A stretch of DNA of 64,000 bases, taken from Sphingomonas taxi. GTDB taxonomy: Bacteria > Pseudomonadota > Alphaproteobacteria > Sphingomonadales > Sphingomonadaceae. The DNA lies in contig QFQI01000007.1 in assembly GCA_003243195.1 (NCBI GenBank), forward strand, positions 69,337-133,336. Direction: 5' to 3'. Both the position numbers and the translations under genes were made by a program. This document shows, one piece after another, positions 8,052 through 15,979 of the stretch (positions within the stretch are counted from its first letter, which is position 1; each line of letters begins with the position of its first letter). The notes beneath the pieces were generated by a model. That model saw only the letters and a list, made by a program, of their open reading frames with translations. It was not told the origin of the DNA and ran no database searches.

Positions 8052-8150
8052 GAGGCCGTTTGAAAGCTCGCGGAAGAGCGAGTTTTGCAGGCGGTGCCGG
8101 GGGAGTGGGCCGGCACCGCGAACGCGTTTCAATTCGTCTCCAAACAGCCT
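8052..8150. repeat. Imperfect palindromic element with inner hairpin after grpE
   Basis: Immediately after the grpE stop, AGGCCGTTTG (8053-8062) is complementary with one mismatch to CAAACAGCCT (8141-8150), and inside it GCGGTGCCGG (8091-8100) pairs perfectly with CCGGCACCGC (8110-8119) around a 9-base loop. Nested inverted repeats of about 100 bp with no coding content fit a REP- or MITE-like element or a transcript-end structure. No T tract follows the inner hairpin, so it is not a classic terminator. No second copy was noticed in the window. Confidence 0.5.
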
Positions 8151-8210
8151 TTCAGCCGCTTTCGCCGCATACCCCCGGTTGCCGTCGCCGCGACCGGGCC
8201 GCCTGCGGGT

Positions 8211-8238
8211 GGGGATCCCGCCGCCGCGGGCATGACGG
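8211..8238. repeat. REP-like palindrome (CCCGCC...GCGGGCATGACGG type)
   Basis: The sequence GGGATCCCGCC then GCCGCGGGCATGACGG resembles the short intergenic repeat with core GGATCCCGCCTNCGCGGGNATGACG that is scattered through many sphingomonad and other proteobacterial genomes. Related degenerate units lie at 50158-50182 and, as a longer inverted pair, at 52061-52152. The assignment rests on pattern resemblance only. Confidence 0.35.
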
Positions 8239-8250
8239 TGGCGGGATGAG

Positions 8251-8290
8251 AAAAAAGGGCGGGTCGCGGTTCACCGCGCCCGCCCTTTTT
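8251..8290. terminator. Bidirectional Rho-independent terminator between grpE and the MHS transporter
   Basis: The left arm AAAAAGGGCGGG (8252-8263) pairs perfectly with CCCGCCCTTTTT (8279-8290). Inside, CGCGG (8265-8269) pairs with CCGCG (8274-8278), with one bulged T at 8264 and the loop TTCA. That is a 17-bp stem flanked by A and T runs, so it works in both directions. It lies between the convergent genes grpE (+) and the transporter (-, stop at 8328) and is the best intrinsic terminator in the window. Confidence 0.92.
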
Positions 8291-8327
8291 CGTGGCCCGC
8301 CCGCTTGCGTGACGGTGCCGCCTCGCC

Positions 8328-9650
8328 TCAGTCCAGCCGGCGCGCCAGTTCGACGTTCAGCCCCAGCGCCACGAGCGTGCCGAGCGCGCCCGACAGCAGG
8401 TAGCCGCCCGCCGCGACCAGCCCGAACGCCTGCGTCAGCGCCAGCGCGGCGAGCGGGGCGAAGCCCGCGCCGAACAGCCACGCGAGATCGGAGGTCAGCG
8501 CCGCGCCGGTGTAGCGCGCACGCTTCGGGAAATTGTTGGTGACCGCGCCCGACGACTGGCCGAACGACAGGCCGAGCAGGATGAAGCCCATGATCATGAA
8601 CAGGATCTCGCCCGCGCGGCCGCTGTTCAGCAGTTGCGGCGCGAAGCCGCTGTAGGCCGCGATCCCGGCGGCGGTGTAGCCCAGCACGCTGCGCCGGCCG
8701 ATGCGGTCGGCCAGCGGCCCCGACAGCACCATCGCGCCCAGCCCGACGATCCCGCCCAGCACCTCGATCATCAGGAAGGTGGCGATGCCCTCCCGCGTGT
8801 AGAGCGCCACCCACGACAGCGGGAAGACGGTGACCATGTGGAACAGCGCGAAGCTGGCCAGCGGCGCGAACGCGCCGATCACGATGTTGCGCCACTGCGC
8901 CTTGACCGTCGCGGTGACGCGCGACGGGGTCAGCTCGCGGCTCTTGAACAGTTCGTGATATTCGGGCGTCACGACGATGCGCAGCCGTGCGAACAGCGCC
9001 ACGACGTTCAGCGCGAAGGCGACGAAGAACGGATAGCGCCAGCCCCAGGAGATGAAGTCCTGCGGCTCCAGCACCGACACGAAGAAGGCGAACAGCGCGC
9101 TGGCCACGATCAGCCCGAGCGGCGCGCCGAGTTGCGGCACCATCGCCCACCAGCCGCGCTTCTTGTCGGGCGCGTTCAGCGCCAGCAGCGACGGCAGGCC
9201 GTCCCACGCGCCGCCCAGCGCGATCCCCTGTCCGATGCGGAACAGCGCCAGCAGCACCGCCGAGGAATTGCCGATCGTCGCATAGCCCGGCAGGAAGGCG
9301 ACCAGCACCGTGGAGGTGCCGAGCAGGAACAGCGCGATCGTCAGCTTCGTGCCGCGTCCGTAGCGGCGGTCGAGCTTCATGAAGATCTGCGTGCCGATCG
9401 GGCGCGCGATGAACGCCAGCGGGAACAGCGCGAACGACCACAGCGTCGCCGCGATCGGCTCCAGATACGGGAACACCACCGCCGGGAACACGATCACCGA
9501 GGCGATGGCATAGACGAAGAAGTCGAAGAATTCCGAGGTCCGCCCGATGATGACGCCGATCGCGATCTCGCCGGGGCGCACATGCTCGTCCTCGCGACTG
9601 TGGAGCGCCCGAGCGTCCTGCTCTAGCGAAGTGGATGAAGCGGTGGCCAT
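8328..9650 (-). CDS. MFS transporter, metabolite:H+ symporter (MHS) type
   Basis: The 440-residue protein has about 12 membrane segments and the sugar-transporter/MHS pattern: a soluble N-terminus (EDEHVRPGEIAIGVIIGRTS), then EFFDFFVYAIAS in TM1, ARPIGTQIFMKLDRRYGRG in loop 2-3 and LADRIGRRSVLGYTA in loop 8-9. The family includes citrate, alpha-ketoglutarate, shikimate and proline/betaine symporters, so a small-acid or osmolyte substrate is likely but not decided by sequence. ATG 9650 follows the cyoA-divergent region, which contains two inverted repeats (9675-9700, 9711-9723), so expression may be controlled from there. The gene ends at the bidirectional terminator. Confidence 0.88.
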   Translation of the reverse strand: MATASSTSLEQDARALHSREDEHVRPGEIAIGVIIGRTSEFFDFFVYAIASVIVFPAVVFPYLEPIAATLWSFALFPLAFIARPIGTQIFMKLDRRYGRGTKLTIALFLLGTSTVLVAFLPGYATIGNSSAVLLALFRIGQGIALGGAWDGLPSLLALNAPDKKRGWWAMVPQLGAPLGLIVASALFAFFVSVLEPQDFISWGWRYPFFVAFALNVVALFARLRIVVTPEYHELFKSRELTPSRVTATVKAQWRNIVIGAFAPLASFALFHMVTVFPLSWVALYTREGIATFLMIEVLGGIVGLGAMVLSGPLADRIGRRSVLGYTAAGIAAYSGFAPQLLNSGRAGEILFMIMGFILLGLSFGQSSGAVTNNFPKRARYTGAALTSDLAWLFGAGFAPLAALALTQAFGLVAAGGYLLSGALGTLVALGLNVELARRLD

Positions 9651-9674
9651 ATCTGTTCCCGGTCGGACGTATTT

Positions 9675-9700
9675 CCGCCGCCTTAGCGCAAAGGCGGCGG
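9675..9700. promoter_or_regulatory. Perfect 10-bp inverted repeat in the transporter/cyoA divergent region
   Basis: CCGCCGCCTT (9675-9684) and AAGGCGGCGG (9691-9700) are exact inverse complements around the 6-base spacer AGCGCA. It sits 25 bases upstream of the MHS transporter start and about 60 upstream of cyoA, so it could be an operator or a leader hairpin for the minus-strand gene. No regulator can be named from the sequence. Confidence 0.5.
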
Positions 9701-9710
9701 GGGGTGGATG

Positions 9711-9723
9711 GGACAAAATGTCC
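9711..9723. promoter_or_regulatory. GGACA-AAA-TGTCC operator-like palindrome upstream of cyoA
   Basis: The 13-base sequence GGACAAAATGTCC is a perfect 5+3+5 inverted repeat. It differs by a single central base from the core of the larger palindrome in front of the emrA efflux gene (GGACAATATGTCC, 32218-32230). This geometry is typical of TetR/AcrR-type operators. It lies 38 bases before the cyoA ATG and 60 bases from the divergent transporter start. Confidence 0.5.
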
Positions 9724-9761
9724 TATTCCGCTGCGCCGCAGCAAAGTCTAGCTGCGCGCCC

Positions 9762-10895
9762 ATGATCCGCCGTCCCGCCCGACGTGTGCCCGCCCGCACG
9801 CCCTTCCTCCGTCGCCTGACCGCCGCGGCCGCGCTGCTGGCGCTTGGCGGTTGCAACACCGTGGTGATGCGCCCCGCGGGCGACGTCGCGGTGCAGCAAT
9901 CCAGCCTGATCCTGTGGTCCACGGTGCTGATGCTGCTCATCATCGTGCCGGTGATGGCGCTGACCGTGATCTTCGCGTGGCGCTACCGCGAACAGAATAC
10001 CGAGGCGAGCTACGAGCCGGACTGGGACCATTCCACCGGGCTGGAGCTGGTGATCTGGTCCGCGCCGCTGCTCATCATCATCGCGCTGGGCGCGCTGACG
10101 TGGGTGGGGACGCATACGCTGGATCCGTACCGCCCGCTGGCGCGCACCGCGCCGGGCAGGACGCTGGCGAAGGACGCCCGCCCGCTGGAGGTGCAGGTCG
10201 TCTCGCTCGACTGGAAATGGCTGTTCATCTATCCCGAACAGGGCATCGCCACCGTCAACGAGCTGGTGGTGCCGGTCGACCGGCCGGTGCATTTCACGAT
10301 GAGCTCGTCCAGCGTGATGAACGCTTTGTGGATCCCGGCCATGGCGGGCATGGTCTATACGATGCCCGGCATGGAAACCGAGCTGCACGCCGTGCTGAAC
10401 CGCACCGGCCGGTTCGAGGGCCGCTCCGCCAATTATTCGGGCGCGGGCTTCTCGCACATGAACTTCTGGACGCATTCGGTGACCCCGGCGCGGTTCGACC
10501 AATGGGCTGCGGGGGTGAAGCGCAACCGCTGGCGGCTGGACAATGCCACGTACCTGAAGCTGGAAAAGCCCAGCGAGAAGGTGCGCCCGATCGGTTTCGG
10601 CGCGGTCGACCCGGCGTTGTTCAAGCGCATCGTCGGCATGTGCACCAAGCCCGGCGCGTCCTGCATGGAGGGCATGTCGCACGCCGGGCCGGCGATCAAC
10701 GACCGCGCGCCGCGTGCCGGCGAGGCGGAGGGCGCCTTGTCCCGCGATGCGGATGAAAAGGGCGAGAGCCCGCACCTGAGCGCGCCGCATGGCAACTCCC
10801 CGGGTCAGAATGATCCGGGCGCCGGCAGCAACCGCAACATGACCGGGCTGCAACTTCCCGCGCCGCTGCGCGCGAACGCCTCCAAGGAGGCTTGA
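9762..10895 (+). CDS. cyoA: Cytochrome bo3 ubiquinol oxidase subunit II
   Basis: The 377-residue lipoprotein has an Arg-rich n-region and lipobox ALGGC (Cys about 29), then two TM helices (LILWSTVLMLLIIVPVMALT and LELVIWSAPLLIIIALGALT) and a cupredoxin-like domain with LDWKWLFIYPEQGIATVNEL. As in all CyoA proteins, the CuA ligands are missing, since quinol rather than cytochrome c is the donor. The COX aromatic-rich C-terminal part is longer than in E. coli CyoA and ends with a low-complexity Asn/Gly/Pro tail. A GGAGG site near its end serves cyoB 7 bases later. It heads cyoABCD-SURF1. Confidence 0.95.
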   Translation: MIRRPARRVPARTPFLRRLTAAAALLALGGCNTVVMRPAGDVAVQQSSLILWSTVLMLLIIVPVMALTVIFAWRYREQNTEASYEPDWDHSTGLELVIWSAPLLIIIALGALTWVGTHTLDPYRPLARTAPGRTLAKDARPLEVQVVSLDWKWLFIYPEQGIATVNELVVPVDRPVHFTMSSSSVMNALWIPAMAGMVYTMPGMETELHAVLNRTGRFEGRSANYSGAGFSHMNFWTHSVTPARFDQWAAGVKRNRWRLDNATYLKLEKPSEKVRPIGFGAVDPALFKRIVGMCTKPGASCMEGMSHAGPAINDRAPRAGEAEGALSRDADEKGESPHLSAPHGNSPGQNDPGAGSNRNMTGLQLPAPLRANASKEA

Positions 10896-10902
10896 GGACA
10901 TC

Positions 10903-12903
10903 ATGTCGGACGACCTCGTAAAGACCATCTTCGGGCGACTGACGCTCGAGAGCTTCCCGATCCACGAGCCGATCCTGGTCGGCACGTTCGCCGTGGTGGC
11001 GCTGGGCGGGCTCGCGGTGCTGGGCGCGCTCACCTACTTCAAATTGTGGCGGTACCTGTGGACCGAATGGTTCACCAGCGTCGATCACAAGCGCATCGGC
11101 ATCATGTATATCGTGCTGGCGCTGGTCATGTTCCTGCGCGGCTTCGCCGACGCGCTGATGATGCGCGCGCAGCAGGCGATGGCGTTCAACGGCAGCGAGG
11201 GCTTCCTGCCCGCGCACCATTATGACCAGGTGTTCACCGCGCACGGCGTCATCATGATCTTCTTCGTGGCGATGCCGTTCGTCACCGGGCTGATGAACTA
11301 TGTGGTACCGTTGCAGATCGGCGCGCGCGACGTCAGCTTCCCGTTCCTGAACAATTTCAGCTTCTGGATGACGGTCAGCGGCGCGGTTATCGTGATGATG
11401 AGCCTGTTCGTGGGCGAGTTCGCGCGCACCGGCTGGCTGGCGATGGCGCCACTGTCGGGGATTGATTATTCACCCGATGTCGGCGTGGATTACTATGTCT
11501 GGGCGCTGCAGATCGCGGGCGTCGGCACCCTGCTGTCGGGCGTCAACCTGCTCGCCACCATCGTCAAGATGCGCGCGCCGGGCATGAGCCTGATGCAGAT
11601 GCCGATCTTCACCTGGTCGGCGCTTGTCACCAACGTGCTGATCGTCGCGGCCTTCCCGGTGCTGACCGCGGTGCTCGCGATGCTGAGCCTCGACCGTTAT
11701 GTCGGCACCAATTTCTTCACGAACACCGGCGGGGGCAACCCGATGATGTACGTGAACATGATCTGGATCTGGGGTCACCCGGAGGTCTACATCCTGATCC
11801 TGCCGGCGTTCGGCGTGTTCTCCGAAGTCGTCTCGACCTTCTCGGGCAAGCGGCTGTTCGGCTATACGTCGATGGTCTACGCGCTGATCGTGATCTGCAT
11901 CCTGTCGTATCTGGTGTGGCTGCACCATTTCTTCACGATGGGATCGGGCGCGAGCGTCAACAGCTTCTTCGGCATCACGACGATGATCATCTCCATCCCC
12001 ACGGGGGCGAAGATCTTCAACTGGCTGTTCACCATGTACCGCGGGCGCATCCGCTTCGAACTGCCGATGATGTGGGCGGTGGCGTTCATGCTGACGTTCG
12101 TGATCGGCGGGATGACCGGCGTAATGCTGGCGGTGCCGCCGGCCGACTTCCAGTTCCACAATTCGCTGTTCCTGATCGCGCACTTCCACAACGTCATCAT
12201 CGGCGGCGTGCTGTTCGGGATGTTCGCGGGCGTCAATTACTGGTGGCCCAAGGCGTTCGGGTTCAAGCTCGACAAATTCTGGGGCACGATCAGCTTCTGG
12301 TGCTGGGTGGTCGGCTTCTGGGTCGCGTTCACGCCGCTGTACGTGCTGGGGCTGATGGGCGTCACGCGCCGGCTGCGCGCCTTCGAGGACCCGAGCCTGC
12401 AGATCTGGTTCGTGATCGCGGCGATCGGCGCGCTCATCATCGCCGCCGGGATCGGCGCCATGCTGATGCAATTCTACGTCAGCATCCGCGACCGCGAGAA
12501 GCTGCGCGACGTCACGGGCGACCCGTGGAACGGGCGCACGCTGGAATGGGCGACATCCTCCCCGCCACCGGCCTACAACTTCGCCTTCTCGCCGATGGTG
12601 CACGACCTCGACGCCTGGCACGACATGAAGTCGAAGAAGGCCGAGCGTCCGACGCAGGGCTTCCGCAAGATCCACATGCCCAAAAACACCGGCGCGGGCG
12701 TGATCCTGGCGGGCCTGTCCACCGTCTTCGGCGTGGCGATGATCTGGTACATCTGGTGGCTGGCGGCGGTGGCGTTCGTCGCGCTGCTGGCGGTCGCGAT
12801 CGGCCACACCTTCAACTACGACCGCGATTTCTACATCCCGGTGGAGGACATCGTGAAGGCCGAGGATGCGCGCACCCACGCGCTCCAGACGGCGGGGGTT
12901 TGA
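10903..12903 (+). CDS. cyoB: Cytochrome bo3 ubiquinol oxidase subunit I
   Basis: The 666-residue, 15-TM subunit I holds heme b, heme o3 and CuB. Visible ligands are the His of FTAHGVIMIFF, the GHPEVYI His-Tyr pair, the LHHFFTMG His pair and both His of AHFHNVIIGG. The D channel is represented by GARDVSFPFLNN and the K channel keeps its lysine in SIPTGAKIFNWLF, unlike the second oxidase in this window. It reduces oxygen to water with quinol electrons and pumps protons across the inner membrane. ATG 10903 follows AAGGAGG; it overlaps nothing but is 1 base from cyoC. Confidence 0.98.
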   Translation: MSDDLVKTIFGRLTLESFPIHEPILVGTFAVVALGGLAVLGALTYFKLWRYLWTEWFTSVDHKRIGIMYIVLALVMFLRGFADALMMRAQQAMAFNGSEGFLPAHHYDQVFTAHGVIMIFFVAMPFVTGLMNYVVPLQIGARDVSFPFLNNFSFWMTVSGAVIVMMSLFVGEFARTGWLAMAPLSGIDYSPDVGVDYYVWALQIAGVGTLLSGVNLLATIVKMRAPGMSLMQMPIFTWSALVTNVLIVAAFPVLTAVLAMLSLDRYVGTNFFTNTGGGNPMMYVNMIWIWGHPEVYILILPAFGVFSEVVSTFSGKRLFGYTSMVYALIVICILSYLVWLHHFFTMGSGASVNSFFGITTMIISIPTGAKIFNWLFTMYRGRIRFELPMMWAVAFMLTFVIGGMTGVMLAVPPADFQFHNSLFLIAHFHNVIIGGVLFGMFAGVNYWWPKAFGFKLDKFWGTISFWCWVVGFWVAFTPLYVLGLMGVTRRLRAFEDPSLQIWFVIAAIGALIIAAGIGAMLMQFYVSIRDREKLRDVTGDPWNGRTLEWATSSPPPAYNFAFSPMVHDLDAWHDMKSKKAERPTQGFRKIHMPKNTGAGVILAGLSTVFGVAMIWYIWWLAAVAFVALLAVAIGHTFNYDRDFYIPVEDIVKAEDARTHALQTAGV

Positions 12904-12904
12904 C

Positions 12905-13537
12905 ATGAGCACGATGACGCAGACCCCGCCGGGGGCGAAGAACCCGGTCTATTACGATCTGGACGAGCATGAGCATCCGCCGGGCGCCAGCACGATGCTG
13001 GGATTCTGGCTGTACCTGATGAGCGACTGCCTGATCTTCGCGATGCTGTTCGCGTCCTATGGCGTGTACGGCGGCAGCTATGCCGGCGGACCCGGGCCGC
13101 GCGAGCTGTTCGATCTGCCGCTGGTGGCGGTGAACACGACGATGCTGCTGCTGTCGTCGATCACCTACGGCTTCGCGATGATCAACGCCGACGAAAAGAA
13201 GCAGGGCGCGGTGCTCGGCTGGCTGGCGGTGACCGGGCTGTTCGGCGCGGCGTTCCTCGCCATCGAGCTGTACGAGTTCAGCCACCTGATCCACGAGGGC
13301 GCGGGACCGCAGCGCTCCGCCTTCCTGTCGGCGTTCTTCACGCTGGTGGGCACGCACGGGCTGCACGTCACCTTCGGCATCATCTGGCTGGTGACGCTGA
13401 TGGTGCAGGTGGCGCGCGGCGGGCTGGTCGCCGCCAACGTGCGGCGCCTGCAGTGCCTGTCGCTGTTCTGGCACTTCCTGGACGTCATCTGGATCGGCGT
13501 CTTCACCTTCGTCTACCTGCTGGGAGTGCTGCGCTGA
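12905..13537 (+). CDS. cyoC: Cytochrome bo3 ubiquinol oxidase subunit III
   Basis: The 210-residue protein with five TM helices has TMLGFWLYLMSDCLIFAMLF, YEFSHLIHEGAGPQRSAFLS and THGLHVTFGIIW, typical of heme-copper oxidase subunit III (quinol type). It stabilises subunit I and its proton uptake. It starts one base after the cyoB stop, and its TGA overlaps the cyoD ATG (TGATG), so the operon is tightly coupled. Length and helices are normal for CyoC. Confidence 0.97.
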   Translation: MSTMTQTPPGAKNPVYYDLDEHEHPPGASTMLGFWLYLMSDCLIFAMLFASYGVYGGSYAGGPGPRELFDLPLVAVNTTMLLLSSITYGFAMINADEKKQGAVLGWLAVTGLFGAAFLAIELYEFSHLIHEGAGPQRSAFLSAFFTLVGTHGLHVTFGIIWLVTLMVQVARGGLVAANVRRLQCLSLFWHFLDVIWIGVFTFVYLLGVLR

Positions 13538-13938
13538 TGGCCGCCGAGACGCATGGCCATGACCACGATCATGGCCACGGGCACGAGCACGACCATGGCG
13601 GGGCCGCGCACGGCTCGCGGCGCGGTTACTGGATCGGCTTCATCCTGTCGGTGCTGCTGACCGCACCCGCCTTCGCACTGGTGATGAGCGGCATCATCAC
13701 CGATCCGCGCGTCACCGCCGGGATCGTGATGGCGCTGGCGATGGTGCAGATCGTCGTGCACATGCATTACTTCCTGCACATGAGCACCAAGTCCGAGAAC
13801 GGCTGGACGATGCTGGCGCTGATCTTCACCGTCATCATCGTGGTGATCGTGATCGCCGGATCGCTGTGGGTGATGTACCACATGAACCTGAACATGATGC
13901 CGGGCATGCAGACGGAGATGTCGAGCGGCGGCATGTGA
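13537..13938 (+). CDS. cyoD: Cytochrome bo3 ubiquinol oxidase subunit IV with His-rich N-terminus
   Basis: The 133-residue protein has three TM helices (YWIGFILSVLLTAPAFAL, VTAGIVMALAMVQIVVHMHY, and the IIVVIVIAGSLWVMYH helix) with the CyoD motif VHMHYFLHM. Unusually, the N-terminus reads HGHDHDHGHGHEHDH, with histidine at every even position from 6 to 20 plus His25. Such an alternating His-X tract suggests metal binding on the cytoplasmic face, though that is inference. It is joined to cyoC and SURF1 by TGATG overlaps on both sides. Confidence 0.95.
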   Translation: MAAETHGHDHDHGHGHEHDHGGAAHGSRRGYWIGFILSVLLTAPAFALVMSGIITDPRVTAGIVMALAMVQIVVHMHYFLHMSTKSENGWTMLALIFTVIIVVIVIAGSLWVMYHMNLNMMPGMQTEMSSGGM

Positions 13939-14618
13939 TGCGCGCGCGCCGCCGGCTCCGCTTCGTCCTGGCCGCGCTCGCCGCGCTGCTGGCGGTCGGG
14001 CTGGCGGCGCTGGGCGTGTGGCAGATCGAGCGGCGCGCCTGGAAGCTGGCGCTGATCGCGCGGGTCGAGGCGCGACTGACCGCGCCGCCGGTCGCGCCGC
14101 CGCCGCCGTCACGCTGGGCCGCGATCGGCGAGGAGGATGCCTATACCCGCCTGCGCGCGGCGGGGCGCTGGCGCGCGGTGCCGCCGGTGTTCGTGCAGGC
14201 GGTGACCGACAGCGGCCCCGGGTTCTGGATGCTGTCGCCGCTGGACACCGCGCGCGGGACGATCCTGGTCAACCGGGGGTTCATCCCGCGCCGCGACGCG
14301 GCCGCCGCGCCGCGCGGGCCGGCGGTCGTGACCGGATTGTTGCGCGTCACCGAGCCGGACGGCGCGTTCCTGCGCGACAATGATCCAGCCGGGGACCGCT
14401 GGTATTCGCGCGACGTCGCGGCGATCGCGCACGCGCGCGCCCTGGGGACGGTCGCGCCCTTCTTCGTCGATGCCGAGGCGGTGCCGGGCGTGGCGTGGCC
14501 GCGCGGCGGGTTGACGGTGGTGCAGTTCCGCAACAACCATCTCGTCTATGCGGTGACGTGGTTCGCGCTGGCGGGGCTGGCGGCCTTCTTCGCGTGGCGG
14601 ATCGGGCGGGGCGACTGA
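13938..14618 (+). CDS. SURF1 family cytochrome oxidase assembly protein
   Basis: The 226-residue protein has the SURF1 layout: N-terminal TM (LRFVLAALAALLAVGLAALG) followed by the GVWQIERRAWKLALI motif, a central periplasmic domain with ILVNRGFIPR, and a C-terminal TM (LVYAVTWFALAGLAAFFAWR) preceded by the FRNNHLVYA motif. SURF1 assists insertion of heme into subunit I. The gene overlaps cyoD by one base (TGATG), placing it in the quinol oxidase operon; no cyoE heme O synthase follows it, so heme O must be made from a gene elsewhere. Confidence 0.93.
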   Translation: MRARRRLRFVLAALAALLAVGLAALGVWQIERRAWKLALIARVEARLTAPPVAPPPPSRWAAIGEEDAYTRLRAAGRWRAVPPVFVQAVTDSGPGFWMLSPLDTARGTILVNRGFIPRRDAAAAPRGPAVVTGLLRVTEPDGAFLRDNDPAGDRWYSRDVAAIAHARALGTVAPFFVDAEAVPGVAWPRGGLTVVQFRNNHLVYAVTWFALAGLAAFFAWRIGRGD

Positions 14619-14680
14619 ACGGCGGCCGCCGCCACGATGGTGGCTGGCGGTGATCGCGCGATCGGTCGTAGGAACGGCGC

Positions 14681-15979
14681 ATGGCGGCATCGGACATCAT
14701 CGCTGGCACGGGATTGCGCGAGGACGCCGGGCTTCGCAACGTGCGGCTGCTGTCGATCCTGCGCTGGATGGCGGTCGGGGGGCAGTTCGCCGCGATCCTG
14801 CTGGTGCATTTCGTGGTCGGCGTGCGCTTGCCGCTGGTGCCGATGCTCGGCGCGGTGGCGGTGCTGATCGCGCTCAACGTCGCGATCACGCAGATCGTCG
14901 GGCGGCGTCCGATCACCTATGGCGCGCTGTTCGCGACACTGCTGGTCGACGTGGCCTGCCTGACGACGCAATTGTACCTGAGCGGCGGGGTCGGCAATCC
15001 GTTCGTCACCCTGTTCCTGTTGCAGGTGGTGATCGCCGCGCTGCTGCTGCGCGAGCATGCGAGCTGGGCCATGGTGGCGCTGACCAGCGCGCTGTTCGCC
15101 TGGCTGGCGCATGCCGCGCCGGCGTTCGCGCTCCCGCCCGGCTGGGCCTCCACGCTGTCGTCGCCCTATGTCGTGGGAAGCTGGTTCAACTTCACGCTGA
15201 CCGCGGCGCTGCTGGCGCTGTTCGTGACCCGCATCGTGCGCAACGTGTCGGAGCATGACGCGCGTCTCGCGGCGCTGCGCCAGCGCGCGGCGGAGGAGGA
15301 GCATATCGTGCGCATGGGGCTGCTCGCCAGCGGCGCGGCGCACGAGCTGGGCACGCCGCTCAGCTCGATCGCGGTGATGCTGGGCGACTGGCGGCGCGAA
15401 CCGGCGATCGCCGGCTCACCCGCGCTGCTCGCCGACCTGGACGACATGCGGGCGGAGGTGACGCGCTGCAAGGATATCCTGAGCCAGGTGCTGCTGGCAT
15501 CGGGCGAGGTGCGCGGCAACGCGCCGGTGCGCACCACGCTGCGCACGTTCCTGTCGGGCATCGTCGGCGACTGGCGCGGCCAGACCGGGGTGGCGGCCGC
15601 CTATGAGCATCTGATGACCGGCGATCCGCGGATCGTGGCGGACAAGGCGCTGGCGCAGACGATCACCAACCTGCTCGACAATGCGCAGGAGGCGGGCGGG
15701 CGGTCGATCGCGCTGTGCGCGTGGTGGGACGGCGACCGGCTGGTGCTGTCGGTGCGCGACGACGGCAGCGGCTTCGCGCCGGCGATCCTCGACGGGCTCG
15801 GCAAGCCCTACATGAGCACCAAGGCGCGGCGTGGCGCGGGGCTGGGGCTGTTCCTGGCGGTGAACGTGCTGCGGACGCTGGGCGGCGCGGTGTCGGCGCG
15901 CAACCGCGACGCGGGCGGCGGCGAGGTGACGCTGACGCTGCCGATCGCGGCGATCTCGATCCCGGAGGACAGCGCATGA
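14681..15979 (+). CDS. regB: RegB/PrrB/ActS-type redox sensor histidine kinase
   Basis: The 432-residue kinase has about six TM helices, then a cytosolic kinase. Between helices is GGVGNPF (residues 102-108), the ubiquinone-binding heptad of RegB. The phosphate-accepting His221 lies in AAHELGTPLSSIAVMLG, and Cys263 (TRCKDIL) matches the redox-active cysteine of RegB. The N box (NLLDNAQEAGG) and G boxes (DDGSGF, GAGLGLFLA) are intact. In Rhodobacter this kinase reads the quinone pool and controls terminal oxidases and photosynthesis. It lies directly downstream of cyoABCD-SURF1 and overlaps regA, so a role in setting oxidase levels is likely. Confidence 0.93.
   Translation: MAASDIIAGTGLREDAGLRNVRLLSILRWMAVGGQFAAILLVHFVVGVRLPLVPMLGAVAVLIALNVAITQIVGRRPITYGALFATLLVDVACLTTQLYLSGGVGNPFVTLFLLQVVIAALLLREHASWAMVALTSALFAWLAHAAPAFALPPGWASTLSSPYVVGSWFNFTLTAALLALFVTRIVRNVSEHDARLAALRQRAAEEEHIVRMGLLASGAAHELGTPLSSIAVMLGDWRREPAIAGSPALLADLDDMRAEVTRCKDILSQVLLASGEVRGNAPVRTTLRTFLSGIVGDWRGQTGVAAAYEHLMTGDPRIVADKALAQTITNLLDNAQEAGGRSIALCAWWDGDRLVLSVRDDGSGFAPAILDGLGKPYMSTKARRGAGLGLFLAVNVLRTLGGAVSARNRDAGGGEVTLTLPIAAISIPEDSA

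Noticed and set aside
11470..12912. 480-residue open frame antisense to cyoB
   Set aside because: Complement of a membrane-protein gene with no domain; cyoB is certain.
14619..14680. Possible cyoE (heme O synthase) after the quinol oxidase operon
   Set aside because: Only 62 bases lie between SURF1 and regB; no prenyltransferase-like frame exists anywhere in the region.
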